A stretch of DNA of 64,000 nucleotides from Zanthoxylum bungeanum. Its lineage: Eukaryota > Streptophyta > Magnoliopsida > Sapindales > Rutaceae. Below the pieces are notes generated by a model. The model saw only the letters and a list, made by a program, of their open reading frames with translations, had not been told where the DNA came from and made no database searches. How positions within the stretch are numbered: the stretch's first letter is position 1; every line of letters begins with the position of its first letter. Below, in pieces: positions 49,653 through 62,034 of the stretch. Location of the stretch: contig SKCR01007822.1 of assembly GCA_019454045.1 (NCBI GenBank), positions 123,501-187,500 on the forward strand. The letters are read 5' to 3'. The position numbers and the translations under genes are program-made.

Positions 49653-49912
49653 TTAGACATTTTTAGGCCTTGGTCTCTTCAAACTTCAAATATTAAAGTT
49701 AAATAGATCAATTAATTTCTCATCCTTCATGGGTGGACACCATATTAGACAATTTGAGTCATTAGACATTTTGAGGCCTTGGTCTCTTCAAACTTCAAAT
49801 ATTAAAGTTAAATAGATCAATTACTTTCTCATCCTTCATGGGCGGACACCATATTAGACAATTTGAGTCTTTGGCCTCCTCAGATATTAAAGTTAAATAG
49901 ATCAATTCATTG
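49653..49912. repeat. 109-bp tandem repeat, two copies plus partial third
   Basis: Units 49653-49761 and 49762-about 49870 (ttagacatttt.aggccttggtc...caatttgagtc), then a shorter relative to about 49912. All are inside the OGDH 5'UTR intron. Confidence 0.85.
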
Positions 49913-49938
49913 CACATGATAAAACTTCTTTTGGAACA

Positions 49939-50079
49939 TATTTAATAGGTAATAATTTTATTACTAAAAACTCATTACTCATTTGATTATATTTCTAAAT
50001 TTCCATTAATATTTAATAGGTAATAATTTTTTTACTGAAAACTTATTACTCATTTTATTATATTTCTAAATTTCCATTA
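49939..50079. repeat. 70-bp tandem repeat, two copies
   Basis: Units about 49939-50008 and 50009-50079, starting atttaataggtaataattt and ending aaatttccattaa, in the same intron. Confidence 0.85.
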
Positions 50080-50906
50080 ACCATATGGATTCTAATATTC
50101 TTCAATTAAATAATTTGAACACTTATTTGATATTTTATTTTGTATGTAAAAACATTAATTTTTTTTTCTCTATTACCTTGAAAAAAAATATGACAATGAA
50201 GATTTTAACATCAGTGTTTTTCTGTGCACACAAGATATTATAAATTTATAATCAATAAAAGCTTCCTAACAAAGACAATAATAATAGGAAAAGACAGGAA
50301 AAAAAAAATCCTTGGAATGGGCTATGTCTTGGTTAACTCCCATCACAAAAGTCAAACACCAGTCAACTATAAAAAAAATGAATTAACTCAAAAAAATAGA
50401 ATTGGAAAATATAATGCTTCTGGAAAGTGATATTAGAAAAAAATGAAAAATAAAGCAACTCTAATGATATAAAGCCAATAAAAGCTTTTGGTCTAAATGC
50501 AGATGAATTCACCATTATTGTTCACAGTACCATTAACGTTTCTTTAAATTCTTATAAGGGCTCTCTCTCTTCATCTCTAACTTTCTGGGTACACAATTGC
50601 TTTGAACACTGGGAAAAATCTGTGTTTCAATTTTCAAATGTTCTTATATTGTAGATAAAAAGTTGAATTTGAACTTGAAGTATGTTCTTTGGAGTTGAAT
50701 GAGCTTATGATTAGTATTCCTTGCGAAGTCTTATATATTCACATTTAGATTTGACATGAATCATTATACACTTGACATGCTTTCGATTTGATGTTAATTA
50801 TCATCATTAATTTGACTTTCAGTGTAAAGTTTGGTTTTTATTCTTGTTGATTTAAGTGTTTTTTATGTTTAAATTGGTTTGTTTTATAGGTTGACGCCTG
50901 AAAGCT

Positions 50907-53900
50907 ATGGGGTGGTTTCGAGCTGGTTCAAGTGTGGCAAAGTTCGCCATTAAGAGGACTTTATCTCAGGGTCATTCTTATACAATAAGGACACGTGTCA
51001 TTCCTTCACAAACCCGATACTTTCATAGCACAGTGTTGAAATCAAAGGCACAAGCTGCACCTGTGCCTCGCCCTGTTCCCCTATCTAGGTTGACTGATAG
51101 CTTCTTAGATGGGACTAGTAGTGTTTATTTAGAGGAGCTTCAGCGGGCTTGGGAAGCTGATCCAAATAGTGTTGATGAGTCGTGGGACAATTTCTTTAGA
51201 AATTTTGTGGGTCAGGCTGCTACTTCTCCGGGAATTTCGGGCCAAACGATTCAGGAGAGTATGCGTTTGTTGTTGCTTGTGCGAGCTTACCAAGTTAATG
51301 GTCATATGAAAGCAAAGTTGGACCCCTTGGGATTGGAAGAAAGAGAAATCCCAGAAGATCTGGACCTTGCTCTTTATGGGTTCACCGAAGCTGATCTTGA
51401 TAGGGAATTCTTTTTAGGTGTTTGGAGGATGGCTGGGTTTTTGTCTGAGAATCGACCGGTGCAGACCCTTAGATCCATATTAACCCGGCTTCAGCAGGCT
51501 TATTGCGGGAGTATTGGGTATGAATACATGCATATTGCAGATCGCGATAAGTGTAATTGGTTGAGAGATAATATTGAAACCCCAACACCTATGCAATACA
51601 ACAGGCAACGTCGTGAGGTTATCCTTGATAGGCTCATATGGAGTACGCAATTTGAGAATTTCTTGGCTGCTAAGTGGACAGCAGCTAAGAGGTTTGGGCT
51701 TGAAGGTGGGGAGACGTTAATTCCTGGAATGAAGGAGATGTTTGATAGGGCATCTGATCTTGGGGTTGAGAGTATAGTTATTGGAATGCCTCACAGAGGA
51801 CGGCTTAATGTGCTTGGTAATGTTGTTCGAAAACCACTTCGACAGATATTTAGCGAGTTTAGTGGTGGTACGAAGCCTGTAGATGAAGTTGGGCTCTACA
51901 CTGGTACTGGTGATGTTAAGTATCACTTGGGAACTTCTTATGATCGGCCAACTAGGGGTGGTAAGAGAATTCATTTATCTTTGGTTGCCAATCCAAGTCA
52001 CTTGGAAGCTGTAGACCCAGTTGTTGTTGGAAAAACTAGAGCAAAGCAATATTACTCCAATGATGTGGACAGGACCAAGAATTTGGCTATTTTGATTCAT
52101 GGGGATGGTAGCTTTGCTGGTCAAGGTGTAGTTTATGAAACTCTACATCTGAGTGCTCTTCCTAACTACACAACTGGTGGTACCATACACATTGTTGTGA
52201 ACAATCAAGTGGCCTTCACCACTGATCCCAGGGCAGGCAGATCCTCTCAGTACTGTACTGATGTTGCCAAGGCTTTGAATGCCCCAATTTTCCATGTAAA
52301 CGCTGATGATATGGAGGCAGTTGTTCATGTGTGTGAGCTTGCAGCAGAATGGCGGCAGACATTCCATTCTGATGTGGTGGTTGATTTGGTGTGTTATCGT
52401 AGATTTGGGCACAATGAGATTGATGAGCCATCTTTCACACAGCCCAAAATGTACAAGGTTAGCCCTGCTATAGTTACCTGTGGGATGTTTTTTTTTTTTC
52501 AGATTTGAAGCTATATCTTGCAACATATTTAATAACCTCATTCTAATATTTTATTTTGTTCCTGTGTTGTTTCACATTGTCCTTTTAGCATGTATTTCTG
52601 GTTTCTTATTTGGGTCAATTTGTATGAGTCAGTCAATCTCATATTTCTGATCGAATGGATGCTAACAGGTCATCAGGAGTCATCCATCAGCTCTTCAGAT
52701 CTACCAAAACAAACTATTAGAATCTGGTCAGGTAACTCAGGAAGATATTAGTAAGATACAGGAAAAGGTCAACGCAATCCTCAATGAAGAATTCATAGCT
52801 AGCAAAGATTATGTTCCAAAAAGAAGGGATTGGCTGTCAGCTTATTGGACTGGGTTCAAGTCACCAGAACAGCTTTCACGTATGAGAAACACTGGGTATG
52901 TTGGTGGTTTCATAGGTTATATATTTTCTTGCCCATTGCAGCTTCTTTAATTTATTTTGATGCTGTACAGGGTAAAACCAGAGATCTTGAAGAATGTTGG
53001 CAAAGCAATCACAACTCTTCCAGAAAATTTTAAGCCTCACAGGGCGGTAAAGAAGGTTTATGACCAGCGTGCACAAATGATTGAAACAGGGGAAGGCATT
53101 GACTGGGCAGTTGGTGAGGCCCTTGCATTTGCTACATTGCTGGTAGAGGGTAACCATGTGCGGTTGAGTGGACAAGATGTTGAGAGAGGTACATTCAGTC
53201 ACCGGCATTCTGTGTTACATGATCAAGAAACTGGGGAGAATTATTGCCCACTAGACCATGTTATGATAAACCAAGATGAAGAGATGTTCACTGTGAGCAA
53301 TAGGTAATGGACACCACTTTTCCATTTTTTCTCTTTTGTCTAGTGCTCTCTCTCTCTCTCTCTCGTTTTTATTAATAAATGCGCCATCATAGTCATAATA
53401 TCTTTTTATAACAAAGTTCAGCAAAGGTTCTCTGGTTTTACATATACCGTGTGCTCAACCTTATAGAGATGCTTTACTGTGTTTTCTATATGGTCGGTGC
53501 TTGATGTCTTCCTTATTAATGCTTATTGTACAAACTTTTTTTATTTCTGCTGTTGGAATACAGTGTTTTTTTTTTAATGGAAAATATTCTCTTTGTTGGT
53601 AGTTCAAAAAGTGCACCATGTTTCCCTATACCTGATAATTTTTTACAAAAGCGCGGTACTTGCTAATTTTGATTTCTTATGAACCTGTTGTTTGTGGCAC
53701 AGCTCTCTCTCGGAGTTTGGTGTTCTTGGATTTGAACTGGGTTACTCTATGGAAAATCCGAACTCGTTGGTAATGTGGGAGGCTCAATTTGGGGACTTCG
53801 CTAATGGAGCACAAGTAATTTTTGACCAGTTTCTCAGCAGTGGGGAATCCAAGTGGTTGCGTCAAACTGGGCTTGTTGTGCTGCTCCCACATGGTTATGA

Positions 53901-55259
53901 TGGTCAGGGACCTGAACATTCAAGTGCACGATTGGAGCGATTCCTTCAGGTATTCCCATTATAGCATTTGTGTCATCCTGTATTTACTAATTTGGCTGTG
54001 GTATTCGTATCTTTTCAAGCGGGATGTTGATGAAGTGATTCGACTCTGTTGCCAACTTATATATTTGATTATTATGGTAGATGAGTGACGACAATCCATT
54101 TGTTATACCTGAGATGGATTTTACTCTTCGGAAACAAATTCAAGAATGTAACTGGCAGATTGTGAATGTTACAACTCCTGCTAATTATTTCCATGTTTTG
54201 CGACGTCAGGTGAGTACAACTTTTTTAATCATTAATAACTTTCCATCATCCAGTCATGTCTATCTTTTCCTGATGTTTTTCTGTTATGTCTTGTAGATAC
54301 ACAGGGAATTCCGTAAGCCTCTCATTGTGATGTCTCCCAAGAACCTGCTGCGTCACAAGGACTGCAAATCAAATCTTTCAGAGTTTGATGATGTCCAAGG
54401 TCACCCTGGTTTTGACAAACAAGGGACCAGATTTAAGCGGCTTATTAAGGATCAGAATTACCACTCTGATCTTGAGGAGGGTATCAGACGTCTAGTTCTT
54501 TGTTCTGGAAAGGTGTGTGATGTTCTTTTTGCTTCTCTCTCTCTTCCTTTTTTTTTAGTGAGTTAATTCTGGGAACTCGTTTGCTTGATCTTGGACATGG
54601 GTGGTTCTATTTTATATACTGACTCATCACAGTATTTTTTTAGTAATGCCTTTGTGGGCATCCTCATGAAGTAATCCAGTAATGCCTTTGTGAGCATCCT
54701 CATGGATTAATCCAAACCCACAAGGAAAAATGAAGAGATTACTACTGTGATACAAATTCTTTGCTTGCAGGTTTATTATGAGCTTGATGAAGAGCGAAAG
54801 AAGCGCAGTGCAAGCGACGTTGCAATTTGTAGGGTGGAACAGCTTTGTCCTTTCCCATATGACCTTGTTCAGCGAGAGCTTAAACGATATCCAAGTATGT
54901 TTTCCAAACTTGTAACGAGGGAGATTGAGCAATTATTTATAACAACGAAGCGTTACCTTTGCCTCTCTTTGTACCAAGGCTGACTTATTTATGACTTTTT
55001 GACCCTTTTAGACGCGGAGATTGTTTGGTGCCAGGAAGAGTCAATGAACATGGGTGCATACAACTACATTGCACCCCGTCTTTGCACTGCCATGAAAGCA
55101 CTGGGCAGAGGAACCATGGATGACATCAAATACGTTGGCCGCGCTCCATCTGCTGCCACAGCTACCGGCTTCTATTCAGCTCACGTGAAAGAACAGACTG
55201 AGCTCGTGCAGAAAGCCATTCAACCGGAACCAATCAAGAAACCTGCAGATATCTGTTAA
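50907..55259 (+). CDS. OGDH: 2-oxoglutarate dehydrogenase E1, mitochondrial (8 coding exons)
   Basis: The thiamine-diphosphate-dependent decarboxylase of the 2-oxoglutarate dehydrogenase complex, TCA cycle, mitochondrial matrix. Coding exons: 50907-52457, 52669-52895, 52971-53303, 53703-53949, 54081-54209, 54297-54512, 54771-54894 and 55012-55259, all GT-AG with consistent phase. This gives 3075 nt, 1024 aa, close to Arabidopsis E1 (about 1020). The N-terminus ([20 protein letters not shown]) is basic and Ser-rich like a presequence. Then come the E1-specific region ([20 protein letters not shown]) and [14 protein letters not shown]. The ThDP/Mg motif runs from [15 protein letters not shown] (about residue 398) to NNQ (about 432). 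The transketolase-like half includes [15 protein letters not shown] and [14 protein letters not shown]. Exon 2 holds half the protein, and a 5'UTR exon precedes it. No break is seen. Confidence 0.96.
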
Positions 55260-55986
55260 ACAACCCCTTTATTTTTCTCCGATCATCAGCACCATCTTGA
55301 TCTGTTCACAAACAAGCTGAATTTCCATACCAATATAGTATTTCTTTTCTGCCCCTCTTCTGATGGAATAATGAATGATACATTTTTCTTTTTTTTCTGC
55401 TGCAAGGTGGGTAAACTTGTAGTACATGCTTGTGTCTATTACTTGGCTTGTGAATAGGCAAATGACATTTGGTGTTATATGGGCATTGGCACTGATTTTG
55501 ATCATGATTTAGTTTTTGTAAACTTTGAATGTTTTATTAGAAAGAAATAAAAAATATGAACTATATTGTTTTTTTCCCCCAGTAATTGTGGTGATAAATT
55601 CATAAATTATGTGAAAGTATTCTTTTTTGATCTCACCATATAAATTTAGGAGACTGCTACTTTTGCTACTGATGAAATTTTGAGGGTGTAATTATCTTTC
55701 TTAGAAACTTTAAGGATGTATATGTCATTTTATTAAATGTTAGGTGTACATATGTCCATTTTCCAAAACAATGAAGCGTGTTGTGTAATTTTACGAAAAT
55801 TTGAGGATGTATATGTCATTTTTTCTTATTTTTATAATATTCTATTACTGCTTGACTCATTTTTTTACACTTTTATGAATTTACCCCTAATGTAATACTA
55901 ATGTATATATATATGAAATAAAATGATATTAAATAAAAATAATGAATACTACAAATTAAAAAAATGGCACCTTAAATCATATTTGT

Positions 55987-56017
<31 letters not shown>

Positions 56018-56894
56018 ATATTGCAATAAATATAAAATACAAAAAAAACTACCGCCAACAAATACCACAGTTTGCAATATTTCAAATGAAATAACCACCA
56101 CCGTCACAATTGGCAACTCTAATATATTATATATATATATATATAGCACACATAAAATTTGGTTTGGGTGTAATAAGAAAAAATAATAACAATAATAACA
56201 TATTTAATTTTTCATTTCTTTTTTCTTTGTTATTTTTTAAACATTTTTATTAATGTTTATTTTATTATTATTATTATTTTTTATATTTAGAATAATAAAT
56301 ATCAAGTAAACTGACCAATTTGTCCTTATTTTTTCTTAAAGTTTTGATGCCAAGGATAATGGAGTATGGTAAAAACATGAAAAATATTAACAAATTCCAC
56401 CACAAGTTTATATGTGTGTCATTGAAAGAGAGAGAAAGAGTCACATTTAATGATTAGAAGTGTCAAATTTATTCAGACCCGGAAGATTCGGGTCCGGGAT
56501 TAAAATATCCGGACCGAAGTCTAATAAATTAGGATCCGGGTGAATCCGTATCCGGACTTGGGATCACACGGGTCCGGCCCCGATCTCAAATTATTCAAAT
56601 TACTCTGTCTCTGTAATCATCTATAGCTACTGAAAACTTAATACTTGGCTGGGAAATTAAATAATTAAATAATGTTGAACAGGTGGCATAGTTGGGGTGG
56701 ACATAGCACCAATACTCCATGCATCTCGAAGTGAGAATACCAATTACCATCCATTTTTCTTATCAACTCCCATGGCCTTACCCTGACCACCAGTGATTAA
56801 AATCCAAGAGCCTTAAAGAAGTTTCAAGACCAGCAAATCAAATAATTTACATGGCAACACAACTTCAAATACAAATTGTGTCGACACAGCCAGA
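55260..56894. other. Intergenic between OGDH and the DedA-like gene
   Basis: Begins with the OGDH 3'UTR. It contains AT microsatellites (about 55989-56022 and 56130-56145), A-rich DNA and a ccgggt-type hAT remnant at 56475-56595. The DedA gene's leader ends here. No other gene is seen. Confidence 0.5.
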
Positions 56895-59800
56895 ATGCGA
56901 ACGCTCATCTTGCGGCCACACCTGCAGCTGCAGCTGCAGCCACCCTCATGCTCCTCCCTCACTTCTTCAAATTCATTTCTACACAGCTTCAAGCCTCACA
57001 GGCGCTTCCATTTCCTCAAGCCATGCTCATCTTTGAAACAAACCAAGAAACAAGACACCCTTAAGAAGAGCAACACCAGAAATGCCCCTCGGAGCTTGGG
57101 TTGGTTCTTTAATCCCAAGGGGGATGGTGGTGGTGGTGATGATGATAATAATAATAATAATAATAAGATTAAGGGAAATGGGGATGCTGAGACTGAGAGT
57201 GGGGGAATAGATGGGGACTCTGCGGCTAAAGGCACCATTTTGGCTGGTGTTTTGCTTGTGGGTGTTGTTGCTGGATTTGCTTCTGTTGGCTATGTTTATA
57301 AGGATCAGATTAATGCGTTTCTGACCCAGTTTTCTGGGTTTATTGAAGGTAATTTTTTGGAAACTTGATACCCTTTTGACGCTTTTTATTTCTTTGGTAT
57401 GGATTTTGTTTATTGATTACTGAAATTAGTTTCTTTTTCCAGTAATTTTGTGAAGGATTGAAGTGGAGTTTGTTTTTTAAAGCATAAGGTTGTTAGAAGT
57501 AGAACCCCAGACCTATTGCATCTACCCAACAAGAGATTTTACCAACCGAACTAACTGGAAAAAAGTGGACTTTGGTTGATAGTGAGCAATAAATGAGAGG
57601 TTAAAGTGATTGTTGCCAATCTGGTTTTAGCTTCATTGAGTTGGCAGGCACTGACATTAAATATTTGGTTCTGTGAATTAGACTTTGGTCCTTTATCCTG
57701 CATAATAGTTTTTTGCATGGTAGCTAATCAGTATATTTCATTATTTTTCCAAGTATACACAATACTTTTTGATCAAATGACTATTTTTGCATGAATGTGT
57801 GTCAATGGATGCACCAAGAGTGTTAAGAACTAGAAAATTAAGGTTTTTGGGGGTTGAAAATGACCACTGATCCTAGTGAATTGTTGAAAATCGTGATACA
57901 TGCACCTTGCAGTGTTTCTAGATGATGTCATGTAGATACTGAATCACAGATACGCTCAACTAGCTTAGTTTGTGAGACGCGACCTTATCCTGGAGCCAAT
58001 CATGCAAAGTCAATCAAATTCAAATTCTGGGCTCTGGGGTGCTCCCTGATCCTATTGGTACCTATAATTCTTGCTTTGGAGAAATGCGGAAAAGTGAAAC
58101 CTATAATTCCATGCTTTATCTGCACATCAAAGTATATAGTACAAGATTTTGACACATTATAAGGCCTTTGTTGCATCATTGTGTAAACTTCTTTCCTAGA
58201 GGAGATATTCTGGGTTGGACTGTAGGTGATTTGTAACTCTTGTACGTCATATTTCTTATAGCCCTTGGTGGAAGAATTTTTAAAATTGAAATATAAATTT
58301 CAGCATCTATGGCCTTTTGCTAATTTTCTTCCAAGAATAATTTTGATTATTAATGTTTTTGCTAACAGCATATTATTCAACGAACAGGTTATGGTCCAAC
58401 TGGATATGCTTTATTTGTGGCAGTATATGCAGGATTGGAGGTATGTATTTGAGCGCTTCTATTCTTTGGGATTCAGGGTTCTTTAATTATTGTTTATATA
58501 GTCCTTTATTCGGTTTACTTCTAATTAGAGATGTTCTGTGCATTCAACTTAGGCTTTTTGATTGACCACCGAAGATGAGAAAGTAAATGTTATTTGTTTC
58601 TCTTTCTCATTATGTGTTAACAGAGGCACAGCCTTCAAATTATTTTCTCATTTAACTTGAAAATCCTATTAGGGCAGAGAATTAATTTTGCTCTTTTTGG
58701 GCTAATCGCTTTGACCTACTGCTTCATTCCTAGTTTGCATGTCAGCATTATATTACAAAGGCTTCAATATACTGCCTGTGTTCTGTTTCTCATGTTTAGA
58801 ATCAGTACATATTCATTTTAATTGCTCAAGCTCAACTGACTTTGGATAATGTATGATCTGCTAGATTCTTGCGATTCCTGCCATTCCGTTGACCATGTCA
58901 GCTGGACTTCTTTTTGGTTCTGTAATTGGCACCATCATAGTATCCATCAGTGGAACAGTGAGTGGTCTATTTTTTTTTTCATCTTTTAAAACATAATACT
59001 TATCATGTCTTCTAACTTTGATTCTAACAATCTCTTGTGCTTATAGGTGGCAGCAAGTGTTGCTTTTTTGATTGCCAGATATTTTGCTCGTGAGCGCATC
59101 CTAAAACTAGTCGAAGGAAACAAAAAATTTCGTGCAATTGACAAAGCAATTGGAGAAAACGGATTCAAGGTTGTTACACTACTTCGTTTGAGTCCTTTGC
59201 TTCCATTTTCTCTGGGGAATTATTTGTATGGATTGACGTCTGTAAAGTTTGTACCATATGTTCTGGGAAGGTGAGATTACTACCCACTCATTATAGCTTT
59301 TAGTCTTATTGGTACTTTATAAATTTCATTGTTTGATGATTGGGACTGCCACATCTTTTCACAATTAAGAAGATTTAAATGCAATGCTTTATCATTCTTT
59401 TGGTATCTGTACTCTATTTAAATTTCCACCATATTATTAATTTCTGCACTTTTGCTCGAAATATGGAGATGACATTGCAGCTATATTACTGGCGTGGAAA
59501 AGCAATGATGTCCTTGAAATTATAATATCCGTGGCCTCATTTTTTGTTCCCACGTTTATAGTAACAATTAGTAACAAATTTATATCTAAACGATAAAAAT
59601 AAATATAAAAAATCCACACTATTTAATAAAGCAGTCCTCATTCTGATTCAGTTTCAACTAACAATTGTCATGCAGTTGGTTGGGGATGCTTCCAGGAACG
59701 TGGGCTTATGTGAGTGCTGGAGCATTTGGGCGAGCCATTATTGTGAGTATTTTTTTTTTTGTTTTTTGTTTTTTCTGCTCATTATACTCTTTTATGATCA

Positions 59801-60742
59801 AATATGAAAAGAATATATCTAGTCTTCCAAATCATTAGCTTTTTTAGCTTTGATAACTTTTTGCGGTGGCAGAAAGATTCATTAACTTAACAATTTTATT
59901 TTGTTACCGTTTCCATTCCAATAATGCCATATTTGAAGACTAAATATGTGAATTTATGATTATTGTTCCTTGCTATCAGTTACCTTTATAAGATAATTTT
60001 AAGGACTTTGCAGTAGATTGATAGGTTGTGGTCTACAAGGTCATATAGTCTGTCTAATAAAGTAATAAGGTAATTTAGTGATGACCTCCTTCTTCAATGT
60101 TTTTGATCATCATAAATATCCCTACGTTATTGTATTTTACTTTCTCGGTTGCTGGCTTCTCTTGATTCAAATCTCTCATCAAGAAGATTTTTAGTAAGAT
60201 ATCAAATGATTTTCCAACAATTTTGTTTCTGTTCCTATTGTTCCAGCAAGAAGAGTCTGATGTTGGCTTACCCGGAGGAAATGGTCAGCTTTTGACTCTT
60301 GGGCTCGGATTGTTGTTCACAGCCTTGGCTGCTGCTTACGTAACACGCCTGGCAAAGGTAATTTTCTATATTTTTCTTAGATTTTCTCGATAACCAAAAA
60401 TCGTGTCAATAGACTTACTTTTTCATATGTCCTTTTCAATGGACTATTATTTGTGGTAATGAACTATTTGATGTTGTAACATATCGATCGTATTTTTAAA
60501 AGCAGCTTTAAGTGATTTTTTCTTTATTTGAATTATTTATCGGATCTATTATATTTTTCATTTGAAGATCGTGCCTAACAGGATGATCAAGTGTTAATTT
60601 GTTATCTACTTAGTCACGACACGATGATTGTAGCATGAATCTTGTTCGTTGGGTACAACCTTTTATATATATGTTTTTTCGTTTCCATAAGTATTAACTG
60701 AGATTTGTGATTATGCAGGATGCTGTAAAAGATATTGATTAG
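56895..60742 (+). CDS. DedA/TVP38 (SNARE-associated, VTT) membrane protein, plastid type
   Basis: Resembles Arabidopsis At1g22850 from memory. The biochemical role of this plant branch is not established, though DedA/VTT relatives include lipid scramblases and transport-linked proteins. Exons: 56895-57348, 58388-58440, 58865-58957, 59047-59270, 59676-59742, 60247-60357 and 60719-60742, GT-AG, phases consistent, giving 341 aa. The N-terminus (MRTLILRPHLQLQLQPPSCSSLTSS, then basic) looks like a plastid transit peptide. After an acidic, poly-Asn linker come a helix (GTILAGVLLVGVVAGFASVGYV) and the VTT core: YGPTGYALFVAVYAGLE, the GLLFGSVIGTIIVSISGTV re-entrant type segment, LLRLSPLLPFSLGNYLYG and GSWLGMLPGTWAYV. 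A C-terminal helix GLGLLFTALAAAYV follows. The first in-frame ATG is used. An upstream out-of-frame ATG at 56851 overlaps it. Confidence 0.92.
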
Positions 60743-61375
60743 ACAGTGGAGCATTGGTTTGCCCAATTAAGTGGATAGCAATATAGTTCAAATTTTAAAA
60801 ATGAACAGTTAGCCTACCATCATTTTAATTGATATGTATATTTTTAATGGAATGGAACCCAAGATTACATTTTATTTTGTTTTGGTACGTTAATGGAGAA
60901 CCATTATGAGTGTTATTTACCTCACATTTTTAAAATTATTATCAATAGATTTCAAATATATCTGTTGATAATTTTTCATATATAATCAACAATTAGTATC
61001 TTTTTATTTTTAATTTATGATCAACAATTTCTATTTTCTAAATGCAATGGGTATCAAGCCTTTATCCATAAAAAAAAATAAAACAGAATGTAGTAGCAAG
61101 CACGATGGTCAGACCATTTTCAGACCCAATGACTAAAAAAATAGGAGTCATAAACAGTAAAACAGACTAAACCCCAAGTTAAGATTGCCTACAACAAGAC
61201 ATTCTCAAAATCTTATTTATAACGAGAGAAAATACATAAAATTTTACCTCCACCAGTCGATTTTCAATTTACGATCACGAAATAACACTCGGAACTGGTT
61301 TCCGACGTTATACCACTATACATACATTGCCTCTTCTTTCCTCTTCTCAAACTATAAATAACAATTGGGTACAAG
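60743..61375. other. Intergenic 3' flank of DedA-like gene
   Basis: Holds the DedA 3' end and the downstream side of the SDHAF1-type gene, which points towards it (convergent). AT-rich. No gene seen. Confidence 0.5.
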
Positions 61376-61648
61376 GCTCAATAGCTAAATACATGGCAAT
61401 TGAATCATGAGCCGAGATCATAAAGAGCATACTGCGAGTAGGAAGTGGAATTAATACAATGGATTCAAAAGCATCAAACCTCTCTTGTTCGAAAGAATCG
61501 AAACACATCGAAATGGTACCAGCCGTACTTAATAATAGAAGGATTTGGGAGAAATATGTAAAATTGTCCCTCCTAAAAAGATTATTCCAGAATAAATGGG
61601 CAATAGTTAGGAGAGGTGCGCCAGCGGCGAGCAGGAGCAAGGTTATTA
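61376..61648 (-). pseudogene. nad2: Nuclear copy of mitochondrial nad2 (NUMT)
   Basis: On the minus strand about 273 bp translates as ITLLLLAAGAPLLTIAHLF...ISMCFDSFEQERFDAFE...AMYLAIE, matching plant NADH dehydrogenase subunit 2 from near residue 53 to about 142. It keeps the reading frame but ends abruptly in unrelated sequence at both sides. At several places the encoded residue is that of the unedited codon (for example Ser for Phe, Pro for Leu, Arg for Cys, His for Tyr), so it came from mitochondrial DNA rather than from edited RNA. It is a fragment that is not expressible as nad2. It begins near the known start of nad2 exon 2 and lies 91 bp downstream of the SDHAF1-type stop codon. Confidence 0.88.
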
Positions 61649-61739
61649 TTTCTCCAAAAATAATAAATGGCTCCTTATTTCTCAAAAAAATTGATTCCAG
61701 AATGAATAAAGGAATTAATTGACATTGTTTGTTCAAACC

Positions 61740-62009
61740 TTAGGATTGTTTGGTCTGAGTCAAACTCACAGTATTTGGGCTCTTGAGCTGTTCGAGTTGT
61801 TTATTACCCCGGCGAAGTAAGTACTCGATGTATTGGAAATTTTTTCGATCTACTTGCTTGGAATTCTGGCGGAATTCAGCTGAAACAATTGATTCAATCT
61901 GGCGTCGATCTTCTGCTGATTTGGAACGAGCTGCTCGAAGAAACCCTCTGTATAGACTAAGCACTTGCTTCTGCAGCCCAGAAAGCCTTGGCCCCCTAGA
62001 GGCTCCCAT
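61740..62009 (-). CDS. SDHAF1: LYR-motif succinate dehydrogenase assembly factor 1-like protein
   Basis: 89 aa beginning MGASRGPRLSGLQKQVLSLY. The LYR signature LYRGFLRAAR lies at about residues 19-28, followed by a basic helical region (DRRQIESIVSAEF...DRKNFQYIEYLLRRGNKQLE). LYR proteins act in mitochondrial Fe-S insertion. SDHAF1 helps deliver Fe-S clusters to the SDHB subunit of complex II. It resembles Arabidopsis At2g39725 from memory. The start is the first ATG of the inferred exon (acceptor CTTGCAG|TACAAAAC, exon start 62034). The longer upstream open frame (to 62084) falls in the intron. The coding region has no intron, but a 5'UTR intron is likely. Confidence 0.88.
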   Translation of the reverse strand: MGASRGPRLSGLQKQVLSLYRGFLRAARSKSAEDRRQIESIVSAEFRQNSKQVDRKNFQYIEYLLRRGNKQLEQLKSPNTVSLTQTKQS

Positions 62010-62034
62010 TGCATCTTCCTGTTTAAGTTTTGTA

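Larger units (their letters stand above)
48970..50889 (+). other. Long 5'UTR intron of OGDH
   Basis: 1920 bp, GT...AG, AT-rich, ending tttgttttatag. 5'UTR introns in plants can raise expression, but that is family knowledge and not shown here. The ORF at 49426-49656 inside it is fortuitous. Two tandem repeats lie within. Confidence 0.7.

Noticed and set aside
51717..52541. Minus-strand open frames opposite OGDH exon 2
   Set aside because: Shadows of the real coding exon, without domain or promoter.
57484..57570. Possible tRNA or SINE remnant in DedA intron 1 (gttcggttggtaaaat / ggggttctactt on minus)
   Set aside because: A- and B-box resemblance is weak, there is no cloverleaf and no target duplication can be read.
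61649..61736. Continuation of the nad2 frame upstream of the NUMT
   Set aside because: Residues no longer resemble nad2. It could be organelle intron or nuclear sequence, and I cannot decide.
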